Shown piece by piece: positions 14,931 to 23,772 of a DNA stretch of 64,000 bases; position 1 is the first letter of the stretch, and every line of letters starts with the position of its first letter. The stretch is taken from assembly GCF_001570605.1 (NCBI RefSeq), contig NZ_BBXG01000008.1, positions 358,119-422,118 on the forward strand. Direction: 5' to 3'. The translations under genes were made by a program, and so were the position numbers. The notes beneath the pieces were generated by a model that was given only the letters and a program-made list of their open reading frames with translations, was not told the origin of the DNA and did not search any database. The DNA is from Herbidospora cretacea (GTDB lineage Bacteria > Actinomycetota > Actinomycetes > Streptosporangiales > Streptosporangiaceae).

Positions 14931-17443
14931 CGGGCCATCCCTTCGAGCAGGCGGTCGGGGCGGATGGGCAGGTCGAGCGGGCGGAACCCGGTCGCGTTGA
15001 AGACCGCGTTGGCGACCGAGGCGGCTACCGAGATGGTGCAGACCTCGCCGAGGCCGACCCCGCCGCCGGGGACGTGGTCCCAGCCGTCCTCGTGGAAGTG
15101 GATGGTCATCTCGGGGGTGTCGGCGATGCCCGGGAGGCGGTAGTCCTCCAGGTTCGCCGACAGGACCACGCCGGTGCGCGGGTCGGTGACCCGCTCCTCG
15201 TACAGGGCGTAGCCGATGCCCTGGATGATGCCGCCCTCGCACTGGTTGCGGGCGGTCTGCCGCGAGAAGACGGTGCCGACGGCGATGCCGCCCCAGACCC
15301 GCACGACCCGCGTCCGGCCGAGCAGCGTGTCGACCTCGACCTCGGTCACGTGGACGGCCCCGGCCAGCCCCCGCCCGATGCGCAGATGGTCCATGGACAC
15401 CGGGACGGCCGAGCCGCCCCTGTCCTTGGGCCGCTGACCAAGGACGCTCACCCCTTCGGCCTCGCCGACGGGCTTGCCGCCGAGGTGGCCGGCGAGCTTC
15501 GTGGCGGCGTCCCGCGCCGCCGGGCCGACCGAGGCGGTCGACCGGCTGCCGCCCGCGACGGGACCGTGGGGCGCGTCGGCGCTGCCGAGTTCGACGACGA
15601 TCTCGGCGTCGGGGAAGACCTCCCTGACCGCGTTGCGGATGACGGTCCGGACGCCGGTGCCGATGTCCTGGGTGGCGGTCCGGGCGACGATCCGGCCGTC
15701 GCGGACGGTGAGCTCCACCTTGGTGTCGAGGTCGGCGGTGTAGATCCAGTTGGCGGCGGCGGCCCCGACGCCCCGCCGGTAGCGGCCGGTCTGGCCGGGC
15801 GCCGGGCGGTCGCGCCACAGGGGCAGCTCTCCGGCGATCTCGTAGAGGGCGCGGCGGCGGACGTTGCCGTCCCAGGTGCGGCGGAGCTTGAGCGGGTCGG
15901 CGCCGAGGCGGTGGGCGATCTCGTCGACGCCCTGCTCGACGGCCCAGGCGAACGGCGGCCCGCCGGGGCCGCGGAACGGGCTGGCCGGGGGCGCGTTGCC
16001 GATGACGTCGCGGTCGCGGAAGTGGCGCGGGCCCCGGCCGTACATCATCAGGCCGAGGGTGGCGACCATGGAGCCGGTGGAGACGCCGCCGTGCCCGGAG
16101 ACGTCGAGCGCGATGGCGGCCAGGCCGCCGGTGGGCGTGCCGAGCATCCGCAGTTCCGAGCGGGTGCCGGGGCGGTAGCCGGTGTCGGTGAGCTCCTCGG
16201 CGCGGGACATCTCGACCTTCACCGGGCGGCCCGTCTTCCTGGACAGCTCGACGGCGGCCACCGCGTCGGCGCCGAGGGAGAGCTTCGACCCGAACCCGCC
16301 GCCCACGTGGTGGGCGATCACCTCGACCCTGGGCGGGCTCCACCGTTTGGCGGCGGCGGCCTTGATGTGCGGGAGCCCCTGGGTGGAGGTGTGGATCGTC
16401 AGCCCGTCGGCCCGCCAGTCGGCCACGGTCACGTGGGGTTCGAGCGCGGTGTGCGACTGACCGGCGGTGGTGAACGTGGCGGCGAAGTAGCCGGGGGCCT
16501 TCCGCTCCTCGGCCGCGTCGAGCCGCCGCCGCGCGGTGCGCCCGCGCCAGGCCGAGGGGTAGCCCGACCGGACGTTGCCCTTCCAGCGGCCCGGGAACCC
16601 GGAACCCTCCGCGCTCGACGGGGCGTTCCTGCGCTGGTCGCCCTCGAAGACGACCGGGGCGTCCGGGCGGCGGGCCTCCTCGGGGTCGACGACCGAGGGC
16701 AGCGGCTCGTAGGCGATCCTGACGCTGTCGGCCAGCGCCCGCGCCGCGGCGGGCGTCTCGGCGGCCACCGCGGCGATGGGCTGGCCGGTGTAGCGGACCA
16801 CGCCGCCGTCGAGGAGGAGCACGGACGGTTCGGGCAGTTCGAAGGAGACCCGGGCGTGCGGCTGGGCCGACCGGACGATCGCGCCGTGGAGCATCCCGTC
16901 GAGCACGACGTCGACGGTGTACCGGGCCGCGCCGGTGACCTTGTCGGGCGCCTCGACCCGGGCCGGGACCGGCTCCCGGTCGTCGAACGCGCCCGCGCAG
17001 GCCTTCTGGACGGCGGTCAGGATGTTCTCGTACGCCCCGCACCGGCACAGGTGCCCGGTCAGCGCGCCGGCCACCTCCTCGCGGGAGGGCGGCTCGTCGC
17101 GCTCCTTGCGCCACCGGTCGTGGAAGGCGACGGCCTCGGTGACGAACCCGGGGGTGCAGAACCCGCACTGGAGCGCGTCGCACTCGACGAAGGCCCGCTG
17201 CACGGGGTGGTCACCACCGACCCCCTCGACGGTGGTGACCGACGCCCCGTCGAGGTGGGCGGCCGGCAGCAGGCACGACACCTTCGGCTCGCCGTCGACG
17301 AGGATCGTGCAGGCCCCGCAGACCCCCGCGCCGCAGGAGACCTTGGTGCCGGTGGCCCCGAACGCCGTCCTGATCACCTCGGCGGCGGTGTCGTCGGGCG
17401 CGGGGTCGTGCTCGCGCGGACTGCCGTTGAACGTCAGGCGCAT
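14927..17443 (-). CDS. Xanthine dehydrogenase-family Mo-cofactor subunit fused to 2Fe-2S domain
   Basis: This 838-residue fusion has an N-terminal 2Fe-2S ferredoxin-like and helical domain (1-155), with CGAGVCGACTILVDGEPKVSC and then CGFCTPGF and GHLCRCGAYENI as the eight cluster ligands. The Mo-bis/mono-pterin subunit follows (VEAPDKVTGAARYTVD onward), with GGGFGSKLS and the C-terminal GVGLGEVCT carrying the catalytic Glu. These are normally two genes (CoxS and CoxL types). It hydroxylates an N-heterocycle or aldehyde; the substrate is not predictable. GGGGAG precedes the ATG. A TetR-type palindrome lies 23-40 bases upstream of the start. Confidence 0.92.
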   Translation of the reverse strand: MRLTFNGSPREHDPAPDDTAAEVIRTAFGATGTKVSCGAGVCGACTILVDGEPKVSCLLPAAHLDGASVTTVEGVGGDHPVQRAFVECDALQCGFCTPGFVTEAVAFHDRWRKERDEPPSREEVAGALTGHLCRCGAYENILTAVQKACAGAFDDREPVPARVEAPDKVTGAARYTVDVVLDGMLHGAIVRSAQPHARVSFELPEPSVLLLDGGVVRYTGQPIAAVAAETPAAARALADSVRIAYEPLPSVVDPEEARRPDAPVVFEGDQRRNAPSSAEGSGFPGRWKGNVRSGYPSAWRGRTARRRLDAAEERKAPGYFAATFTTAGQSHTALEPHVTVADWRADGLTIHTSTQGLPHIKAAAAKRWSPPRVEVIAHHVGGGFGSKLSLGADAVAAVELSRKTGRPVKVEMSRAEELTDTGYRPGTRSELRMLGTPTGGLAAIALDVSGHGGVSTGSMVATLGLMMYGRGPRHFRDRDVIGNAPPASPFRGPGGPPFAWAVEQGVDEIAHRLGADPLKLRRTWDGNVRRRALYEIAGELPLWRDRPAPGQTGRYRRGVGAAAANWIYTADLDTKVELTVRDGRIVARTATQDIGTGVRTVIRNAVREVFPDAEIVVELGSADAPHGPVAGGSRSTASVGPAARDAATKLAGHLGGKPVGEAEGVSVLGQRPKDRGGSAVPVSMDHLRIGRGLAGAVHVTEVEVDTLLGRTRVVRVWGGIAVGTVFSRQTARNQCEGGIIQGIGYALYEERVTDPRTGVVLSANLEDYRLPGIADTPEMTIHFHEDGWDHVPGGGVGLGEVCTISVAASVANAVFNATGFRPLDLPIRPDRLLEGMAR

Positions 17444-17465
17444 GGGGGGCTCCCCTTTCCTATCC

Positions 17466-17483
17466 GGAGTGAATGTTCACTCC
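17466..17483. promoter_or_regulatory. TetR-type operator upstream of the Mo-hydroxylase genes
   Basis: GGAGTGAATGTTCACTCC has perfect 8-base arms around TG. It sits between the TetR gene stop (it overlaps the TGA) and the oxidoreductase ATG, where a repressor would block transcription. The GTGAA/TTCAC arm form is common for TetR regulators. Confidence 0.7.
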
Positions 17484-18058
17484 GCAGGGCGGTCGTTGTC
17501 AAGCAGCGCCCAGCACGCCGCCCGCCCCGCCTCCAGATCGGCCTCATCGAGCACCAGGCCGCCCCGGCGGGCCTTCACCAGCCCGACCAGCGCGCCGTAG
17601 ACGAGGGCGACCAGCATCTGCGGGTCACCCGCCCGGATCTCCCCGGCCTTCTGCCCCTGCCGGACGAAATCCACCGCCATCTCGTCCATCGACGTCGACG
17701 TGGTCCGGCTGTCGAGGTCGAGATAGCCCTCGTGCTGCTGCAGCTCCAGGAACGCGAACGCCTCCGGATGGTCGGCCGCGAACCCGACGAAGGTCCGGAA
17801 CATCGCCGCGAACACCGCCTCCGCGGAGGCGTCGTCGACCCGCTCGGCCGCGAGCCGCTCGGCCAGCCGCTCCTTCCAGAGCCGGTAGACGGCGTTGCCC
17901 AGCGCCTCCTTGCTGGGGAAATGCCGATAGAGGGTGCCCACGGACACCCCCGCCCGGTCGGCCACCAGGGCCACCGGCGTGTCGCCATAGGTACGCTCGT
18001 TGAACACGGCGAGGGCTGCTTCGAGCAGCGCCGCACGCGTACCTCCCGCTCGTGTCAT
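17477..18058 (-). CDS. TetR/AcrR family transcriptional regulator
   Basis: The 193-residue repressor has an N-terminal helix-turn-helix (residues 8-52: AALLEAALAVFNERTYGDTPV, VADRAGVSVGTLYRHFPSKEAL) and a helical ligand-binding domain. It lies directly upstream of the Mo-hydroxylase genes on the same strand, and a perfect palindrome overlaps its stop codon. It therefore probably represses those genes, releasing them on binding the substrate or a related ligand. Endonuclease V diverges 22 bases upstream. Confidence 0.92.
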   Translation of the reverse strand: MTRAGGTRAALLEAALAVFNERTYGDTPVALVADRAGVSVGTLYRHFPSKEALGNAVYRLWKERLAERLAAERVDDASAEAVFAAMFRTFVGFAADHPEAFAFLELQQHEGYLDLDSRTTSTSMDEMAVDFVRQGQKAGEIRAGDPQMLVALVYGALVGLVKARRGGLVLDEADLEAGRAACWALLDNDRPAE

Positions 18059-18080
18059 TCCGGCAGTCTACGGTGGCCTG

Positions 18081-18731
18081 ATGCGCATGACCTGGGACGA
18101 ACCGGCCACCGTCGACGAGGCGACAGCGATCCAGAACCGGCTGCGCCCGCTGGCCGACCTCTCCTCCGCCGGCCCGGCCGAGGTCCGGTTCACGGCCGGG
18201 CTCGACGTGGGCTACGCCGGCGACGAGACGGTGACCGGAGCCGTCGTGGTGCTCGACGCGTCCCTCCGGGTCGTCGACCAGGCGGTGGCGCGGGAGAGGG
18301 CGCGCTTCCCCTACGTGCCGGGGCTGTTCGCGTTCCGCGAGATCCCGCCGCTGCTGACCGCGCTCTCGCGGCTGTCGGTCCAGCCTGACCTGCTCGTCTG
18401 CGACGGCTACGGCGTCGCGCACCCGCGCCGGTTCGGGCTGGCCTGCCACCTGGGAGTGGTGACGGGGCTGCCGTCGATCGGGGTGGCCAAGACGGCGTTC
18501 GTGGGGACCTCCGCCGAACCTCCGCAGGCCCGGGGGTCGTGGACGCCGATCGTCCTCGACGGCGACACGGTCGGCCGGGCCCTGCGGACCCGGACCGGGG
18601 TGAAGCCGGTGTACGTGTCCCAGGGACACCGGATGAGCCTGGACAACGCATGCGCCCACGTGCTGCGGCTGGCCCCGGAGTTCCGGCTGCCCGAGCCGAT
18701 CAGGCTGGCCGACCGCCTCTCCCGGACCTGA
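18081..18731 (+). CDS. nfi: Endonuclease V (deoxyinosine 3' endonuclease)
   Basis: This 216-residue Nfi-family nuclease nicks DNA near deoxyinosine (deaminated adenine) in alternative excision repair. Conserved blocks are GLDVGYAGD (catalytic Asp), PYVPGLFAFREIPPLL, CDGYGVAHPRRFGLACHLGV and PSIGVAKT, ending KPVYVSQGHRMSLDNA. I chose ATG at 18081 (MRMTWDEP); ATG 18087 is an alternative. The 22-base gap to the divergent TetR start means the promoters overlap. A 16-bp palindrome covers its stop codon. Confidence 0.92.
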   Translation: MRMTWDEPATVDEATAIQNRLRPLADLSSAGPAEVRFTAGLDVGYAGDETVTGAVVVLDASLRVVDQAVARERARFPYVPGLFAFREIPPLLTALSRLSVQPDLLVCDGYGVAHPRRFGLACHLGVVTGLPSIGVAKTAFVGTSAEPPQARGSWTPIVLDGDTVGRALRTRTGVKPVYVSQGHRMSLDNACAHVLRLAPEFRLPEPIRLADRLSRT

Positions 18732-18745
18732 GTAGGGCCCTACTC
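18730..18745. repeat. Perfect 16-bp palindrome between nfi and the S41 peptidase gene
   Basis: GAGTAGGGCCCTACTC is its own reverse complement. It begins inside the nfi stop codon and lies 74 bases before the peptidase ATG. It could be an operator for the peptidase gene. It is too short of loop and T-run to be a convincing terminator. Confidence 0.45.
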
Positions 18746-18818
18746 TCCCCGGGGACATTCCCGGCGGCCATGGTGGATTTCCGACATCACCTCCCCAGGC
18801 CACCAGGAGGCCTCCGAC

Positions 18819-20684
18819 ATGGACGTCACAGCTGTCTTGGCCGCCGCGGCGGCCGATCCCCGGCCGGAGGCCGCCGCGCCCCAGCCCGTCTGGACGGTCG
18901 TCCCCGGCACGCTGGCCGGCTTCCTCGCCACCGCGGGCACCCTCACCCTCGACCAGCGGCGTCTCATCGTCCGCCAGGCGCTGCTGGTCTTCGAGCAGAA
19001 CTTCGCGCACCTGCCGCTCAAGGTCGCCATGCACGGCGTCAACCCCGTCCAGCGGCTGCGGCTCCTCGACGCGCGGCTGAGCGGGGAGGAGGACCCCGGC
19101 CCCGAGTGGGCGTTCCACTTCGAGCTCCAGTCGATCTTCCACTCGGTCCGCGACCTGCACACCGGCTACCGGCTCCCGGCCCCGTTCGCCGACCACGCGG
19201 CGTTCCTGCCGTTCCGGATCGAGGAGGCCTTCGAGGACGGCGCGCCCCGCTACGTCGTCACCCAGGTCAACGCCGCCCTGCTGCCGGTCGGCTCGGACCT
19301 TGCGGTCGGCGTCACGGTCACCCACTGGAACGGCGTCCCGGTGGGACGCGCCGCCGACGTCAACGGCGAGCGCTACGCCGGGAGCAACCTGGCCGCCCGC
19401 CACGCGCGGGGGCTCGACTCGCTGACCCAGCGGGCGCTGGCCGGGCACCTGCCCCCCGACGAGGAGTGGGTCACGCTCTCGTACGTCGACCTCGACGGCA
19501 AGCCCCGGGAGCTCACCCTGCCGTGGCTGGTGCTCCGCCGCACCGTCCCGGCTCCGCCGGTGGGCGGGGTCGCGCCGCGCGGGGTCGACATCGAGGGCGA
19601 GGAACTGGCCTCCATCCGGGGCTTCCTGTTCCCGCCCGGCGGCGCGGGCCCCTCGGGCTACACGGCCACCGGGATCTTCCTGTGGCGCGAGGTCGAGACG
19701 GCCTCGGGCACGTTCGGCCACGTCAGGATCACCGGGTTCAGCCTCGGCCGGTTCACCTCGCAGGCCGCGTGGGTGGCCGCCGTCCAGGCGCACGTCGAGG
19801 CGTTCGCCTCGATCGTCACCTCGCTCCCCGGCGAGGGGCTGATCATCGACATCCGGGGCAACCCCGGCGGCCACATCGTGGCGGGAGAGATCCTGCTCCA
19901 GTTCCTCACCCACCGCCGCGTCCAGCCCGAACCCGCCCAGATGATCAGCTCGCCGCTGAACCTGCTGCTGGCCCGGACGACGGGCGACTACGCCCCTTGG
20001 GAGAGGTCGCTGGCGCTGGCTGTGCGGACCGGCGCGGTCTACTCCGACGCGTTCCCGCTCAGCTCGGAGGAGCTCGTCAACGCGTTCGGGCAGTTCTACC
20101 ACGGGCCCGTCGTGCTGATCACCGACGCCCGCTGCTACTCGACCTCCGACATCTTCGCCGCCGGGTTCGCCGACCACGGCATCGGCACGATCATCGGCAC
20201 CGACGGCAACACCGGCGCGGGCGGCGCGAACGTGGTCGGCCAGGCCGACCTCCTCGACGACCTCAAGGACGTGCCCGGCAGCCCCTACCGGAAGCTCCCG
20301 GCCGGGGCCGAGATCAGCGTCGCCATCAGGCGCACCCTGCGGGTGGGCGAGTCGGCCGGGACCCCGCTGGAGGACCTCGGCGTCGTCCCGCAGGTGCGCC
20401 ACCGGCTCACCGTCGCCGACCTCCTCGGCGGCAACCCCGACCTCATGGAGACGGCCGGGCGCGAACTGGCGAAGCTCCCCCGGCGACGCCTGCGGATCAG
20501 CCTCGCCGGGGGAACCCTCCACTACGACACACTCGGTCTCGACCGGGTGGACTTCTACGTCGACGGACGCCCCCGTGGCTCAGCCGACGTCACCGACGGC
20601 CCCGGCGACCTGCCCCTGGAAGGGGAGCGGGTCAGGGCCGAAGGGTTCCTCCGAGGCGACCTCGTGGCGGTCGCCACCGCCTGA
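18819..20684 (+). CDS. S41 family (C-terminal processing-like) peptidase
   Basis: This 621-residue protein has the S41 tail-specific protease core in its C-terminal half: GLIIDIRGNPGGHIVAGE, then VVLITDARCYSTSDIFAAGF, where the Ser in CYSTSD is the expected nucleophile, and GIGTIIGTDGNTGAGGANV. The N-terminal 300 residues include a helical region and a PDZ-like segment but no evident signal peptide, so it may be cytoplasmic. AGGAGG precedes the ATG ideally. It appears monocistronic. Substrate unknown. Confidence 0.85.
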   Translation: MDVTAVLAAAAADPRPEAAAPQPVWTVVPGTLAGFLATAGTLTLDQRRLIVRQALLVFEQNFAHLPLKVAMHGVNPVQRLRLLDARLSGEEDPGPEWAFHFELQSIFHSVRDLHTGYRLPAPFADHAAFLPFRIEEAFEDGAPRYVVTQVNAALLPVGSDLAVGVTVTHWNGVPVGRAADVNGERYAGSNLAARHARGLDSLTQRALAGHLPPDEEWVTLSYVDLDGKPRELTLPWLVLRRTVPAPPVGGVAPRGVDIEGEELASIRGFLFPPGGAGPSGYTATGIFLWREVETASGTFGHVRITGFSLGRFTSQAAWVAAVQAHVEAFASIVTSLPGEGLIIDIRGNPGGHIVAGEILLQFLTHRRVQPEPAQMISSPLNLLLARTTGDYAPWERSLALAVRTGAVYSDAFPLSSEELVNAFGQFYHGPVVLITDARCYSTSDIFAAGFADHGIGTIIGTDGNTGAGGANVVGQADLLDDLKDVPGSPYRKLPAGAEISVAIRRTLRVGESAGTPLEDLGVVPQVRHRLTVADLLGGNPDLMETAGRELAKLPRRRLRISLAGGTLHYDTLGLDRVDFYVDGRPRGSADVTDGPGDLPLEGERVRAEGFLRGDLVAVATA

Positions 20685-20693
20685 TGCCACCGC

Positions 20694-21920
20694 CTAGCGG
20701 CGACCGGCGGCGGGCCGGCGGACCTTCTTGTCGAGCCAGGTCGGGCCGCTCGACCGGACCGTGACCGGGGCGTCGAGCTCCTGGGCGACCAGTCCCGGCC
20801 ACGACTCGGGGGCCGGGGACAGGACCGGGCGGGCAGTGAGCAGGCGTTCGGACACCTTGGCCCGGTGGTCGAGGTTGCCGCCGGGCACCAGGGTCAGGCC
20901 GTCGGCGTACTCGCGGCAGACCTTGAGCTCGGGGTGTTCCTCGGCCACGTCCATGTGGGTCAGGGCGATCTCGTCGACGCCGCCGCAGACGCCCGCCGCG
21001 TACTTCAGCGCGACGAGGTCGAGGTGGCCGGTGCGGAAGGGGCCCTGCCACTCGCCGGTCCTGTTGTGGCGCTCGGGCAGGTCGAGCGTCGGGTCCTCGG
21101 TCACGAAGGGGCCGTTGCCGTGCCGGGTCATGTACGTCCGGACGACGCCCAGCCGCTTCGCGTCGTCCATGCCGGCCTCGCCGAGCAGCTCGAAGGCGTT
21201 GGTGAACGTGGTGGTCGCCCAGGTCGTGTACGGGTGGAAGCCGTACCACTCGTCGAGCAGGACGCCCTGCGCGCCCTCGAAGACGAGCGGCCCGCCCGAG
21301 GGCAGCCGGCCGGTGCGGACGGTCGCCCCGAACTGGCGGTAGACCTCGGTCACGTCGTCGACCGTGGGCAGTTTGATCGGCCGGCCGATCTCGGCCGAGG
21401 CCCAGTCGCGCAGCCGGGTGAGCAGCCGCCGCACCACCCAGGGGTTGCCGCAGTCGGCGACCCGGATGGCGAAGTCGGGGTTCTCCAGCGCGTACGACGC
21501 CGTCTCGCCCACGCCCATGCCGCACGAACCGTGGCGGTGCTCCCCACGGGAACGTTCCCGGTGCTGGTTGACGCGCTTGTGGAAGGGCGTGGTGACCAGC
21601 GCCTCGGGGTCGACGGTGAGCAGGCCCATCGGGTCGGGCACGCTCATCCACCGCAGGTGGTTGGCCTCGCTGGCCAGCCGCAGCGGGTCGATCATCATGA
21701 ACCGCGACAGGAACGTCGGCACGCCCCAGAACGTCCCCGCGCCGAACTGGGCGAAGGTGTGGTGGCGGCCGTCGGGGGTGACGACGTTGTGGCCGGCCTG
21801 GCCGCCGCCGTTGTAGCGGACGACCGCCCGCACCGGGTTGCGGGAGCACAGCCAGTCGACGATGGTGCCCTTGCCCGCGTCGCCGTACCCGAGGTCGGCG
21901 ACGATGATGTGATCTTCCAT
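20694..21920 (-). CDS. Adenylosuccinate synthetase-like ligase (divergent PurA paralogue)
   Basis: This 408-residue PurA-fold GTPase/ligase starts with IIVADLGYGDAGKGTIVDW (PurA: GDEGKG), so the catalytic Asp and P-loop are kept. GGGQAGHNVV keeps the catalytic His of GGNNAGHT. EGAQGVLLDEWYGFHPYTT replaces the usual DIDHGTYPF, and VVRTYMTRHGNGPFVTE and TGHLDLVALKYA are conserved. Divergence at the IMP/Asp-contact loops suggests a different nucleotide or acid substrate rather than housekeeping AMP synthesis. It forms a same-strand cluster with a vWA protein (17-base gap) and a NUDIX regulator. Confidence 0.82.
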   Translation of the reverse strand: MEDHIIVADLGYGDAGKGTIVDWLCSRNPVRAVVRYNGGGQAGHNVVTPDGRHHTFAQFGAGTFWGVPTFLSRFMMIDPLRLASEANHLRWMSVPDPMGLLTVDPEALVTTPFHKRVNQHRERSRGEHRHGSCGMGVGETASYALENPDFAIRVADCGNPWVVRRLLTRLRDWASAEIGRPIKLPTVDDVTEVYRQFGATVRTGRLPSGGPLVFEGAQGVLLDEWYGFHPYTTWATTTFTNAFELLGEAGMDDAKRLGVVRTYMTRHGNGPFVTEDPTLDLPERHNRTGEWQGPFRTGHLDLVALKYAAGVCGGVDEIALTHMDVAEEHPELKVCREYADGLTLVPGGNLDHRAKVSERLLTARPVLSPAPESWPGLVAQELDAPVTVRSSGPTWLDKKVRRPAAGRR

Positions 21921-21937
21921 GGCGGCGTCCACTCTCG

Positions 21938-22768
21938 CTAGTGGGCCTTCTGGGACATGACTCGGTCGACGACGGTGAGGGCGATCGTCTCGCAGATCGA
22001 CGAGATGTCGTCGAGCTCGATCACCCGGTCGCCGAGGAGGGCGCGCCACAGGCCGCTGACCTGCTGGTCGCCCGCGTAGGAGGTGCCGCCGGGGATGATC
22101 ATGTTGATGTCCCAGGTGCGGGAGGCCTCCTTGACGATGGTCTCGATGCCGACGTCCTTGACCAGGGACTCCCCGAACAGCCCGGCCACCTGGTGGCCGG
22201 CCACGGACGGGTAGGGCATCTCGTCGCCGATGATGAAGGCGACGCCCTTCACCCCGCGCTTCTCGTGGCAGTCGAGCGCGGTGTGCCGGGCCAGGAAGTA
22301 GAGGGCCAGTTCGTAGCTCTCCTGCTTGCCGCCGCCCCCGCCGCCCTCCAGGAGGATGCGGCGCAGGTCCTCGTCCATCCGGTTGTCCGACTCGAACTGG
22401 CCGATCTGGAGCGGGGCGCGGTCGCAGGTGGCGTCGCCGACGGCGCCGAAGAGGATCTGGGCGTCGGGGATCAGCGCGGTGACCGCCGACAGCAGGTTCG
22501 GCAGCCGTTCCTGCAGGTCCCGGGGGACGCGCTGCATCGATCCGGTGACGTCGAAGAAGACCGCGACGGCGATGCTCTCGGGGTGTTCCTGGGAGTCGCG
22601 GGCCTCGCGGACCCTTACGTTGTAGGGGTCGAGCGCCTGGTGCACCCGCCACGTGTCGCGCGGCTGGTGGCGCATCGTCTCGTTGTGCCCGAAGGCGGCC
22701 AGGCCGCGCTGCTCGCGGTAGATCCGCGCGGCCTGGTATTCATCGTCGGACCAGTGGCCCCATCCCAT
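21938..22768 (-). CDS. von Willebrand factor A domain protein
   Basis: The 276-residue cytoplasmic protein has a vWA fold with the MIDAS motif FFDVTGSMQ (D-x-T-x-S) near residue 75, and later VAFIIGDEMPYP as the second metal-ligand strand. The N-terminal 60 residues (MGWGHWSDDEYQAARIYREQ) are specific to this group. vWA proteins bind partners through a metal ion; here the partner may be the PurA-like ligase encoded 17 bases downstream. A Gly run (GGGGGGKQ) interrupts the domain. Confidence 0.82.
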   Translation of the reverse strand: MGWGHWSDDEYQAARIYREQRGLAAFGHNETMRHQPRDTWRVHQALDPYNVRVREARDSQEHPESIAVAVFFDVTGSMQRVPRDLQERLPNLLSAVTALIPDAQILFGAVGDATCDRAPLQIGQFESDNRMDEDLRRILLEGGGGGGKQESYELALYFLARHTALDCHEKRGVKGVAFIIGDEMPYPSVAGHQVAGLFGESLVKDVGIETIVKEASRTWDINMIIPGGTSYAGDQQVSGLWRALLGDRVIELDDISSICETIALTVVDRVMSQKAH

Positions 22769-22810
22769 GTGCGGTGGCTCCTTCGGTGACTTCTTCGGTG
22801 GCTTCGAGCT

Positions 22811-23554
22811 TCATTCGGTGGTCGGGCGCAGTAAGGCCGGGTGGAGCTGGGTGGCGTCGCCCGGCCGGTAGAGGCGGGCACGGGGGCCCCCACGTTCTCC
22901 CCCGCGCTCGGTCGTGCGGCCGGTCTCCTCGACGAAGTTGCGCACCGACAGCACCTTGCGGTGGAAGTTGGCGGCGTGCAGCTGCTCGCCCCACACGGCC
23001 TCGTAGACCGTGCGCAGTTCGGAGATGGTGAACTCGGGGCCGACGAACCTGGTCGCCAGCGGGCTGTACTCGAGCTTGTCGCGGGCCCTCTCGACCCCCG
23101 CGGCGAGGATCTCCGAGTGGTCGAAGGCCAGCTTCATCTCCCCGGTGGCAGCCAGGGGGATCCAAGCGGCGTTCTTGGCGTCGGTGTCGGCGACGGGTTC
23201 GGGCAGCCGGGGCGCGAAGGCCAGGTAGGCCACGGTGTAGACGCGCAGGGGTCGCGGGTCGCGGCCGGGCTTGCCGAAGGTCTTCAGCTGCTCCAGGTGG
23301 ACACGGTCGAGGTCGCTCTGGGTGAGGCCCGTCTCCTCTCTCAGCTCTCGGGCGGCGGCGTCCGGCAGATCTTCGTCATTCAGGACGAATCCGCCCGGGA
23401 GCGCCCACTCGCCCTCGAACGGCGGCTGGCCGCGTTCGATGAGCAGGACGTGGAGCTCCTTGTCGCGGATGGTCAGGATGACGAGGTCGACCGTCACGCC
23501 CACAGGCGGGTAGTCGCGCGGCTCATAGGAGTTCAGCCATTCCGCCTCTTCCAT
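22811..23554 (-). CDS. NUDIX hydrolase with C-terminal winged helix (NrtR-like)
   Basis: The 247-residue protein has an N-terminal NUDIX domain (VTVDLVILTIRDKELHVLLI, GEWALPGGFVLNDEDLPDAAARELREETGL as the Nudix box) and a C-terminal wHTH (KLEYSPLATRFVGPEFTISE, VYEAVWGEQLHAANFHRKVL). This architecture is that of NrtR regulators, which sense ADP-ribose or related nucleotides and control NAD metabolism. It may regulate the PurA-like/vWA genes next to it. I chose ATG at 23554 (MEEAEWLNSYEPRD); an upstream in-frame start lacks support. Confidence 0.88.
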   Translation of the reverse strand: MEEAEWLNSYEPRDYPPVGVTVDLVILTIRDKELHVLLIERGQPPFEGEWALPGGFVLNDEDLPDAAARELREETGLTQSDLDRVHLEQLKTFGKPGRDPRPLRVYTVAYLAFAPRLPEPVADTDAKNAAWIPLAATGEMKLAFDHSEILAAGVERARDKLEYSPLATRFVGPEFTISELRTVYEAVWGEQLHAANFHRKVLSVRNFVEETGRTTERGGERGGPRARLYRPGDATQLHPALLRPTTE

Positions 23555-23566
23555 TCCACCGTCTTT

Positions 23567-23581
23567 CTCAATCTGAGTACT
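23567..23581. promoter_or_regulatory. Possible operator upstream of the NUDIX regulator gene
   Basis: CTCAATCTGAG (inverted CTCA/TGAG, 23567-23577) abuts the palindrome AGTACT (23576-23581). The element begins 13 bases upstream of the NUDIX start, in a locally A/T-rich stretch. It could be an autoregulatory site; no match to a known NrtR box can be claimed. Confidence 0.3.
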
Positions 23582-23772
23582 TCTGAAAATGAGGATAACC
23601 CTCCGCCCCGAGTCGCACAAGCCGCGATTCTGAACGTTTCACCCATCCCCCGGACGGCGTCCCACGTCGGCTCACCCAGGGCCGTCACGTTGCCGAAACA
23701 CCCTGTACTCGGGACGGAAACGCGCCCACATTGAGAGCCGCCCACCCCCCTTGCCCCGGAGACGACCTGCTG

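Noticed and set aside
20694-21920. PurZ-type synthetase for aminoadenine (Z) genomes
   Set aside because: The P-loop Asp typical of PurA is kept (GDAGKG), and there are no phage genes, no dATP triphosphohydrolase and no Z-type polymerase nearby. Only divergence from PurA is supported.
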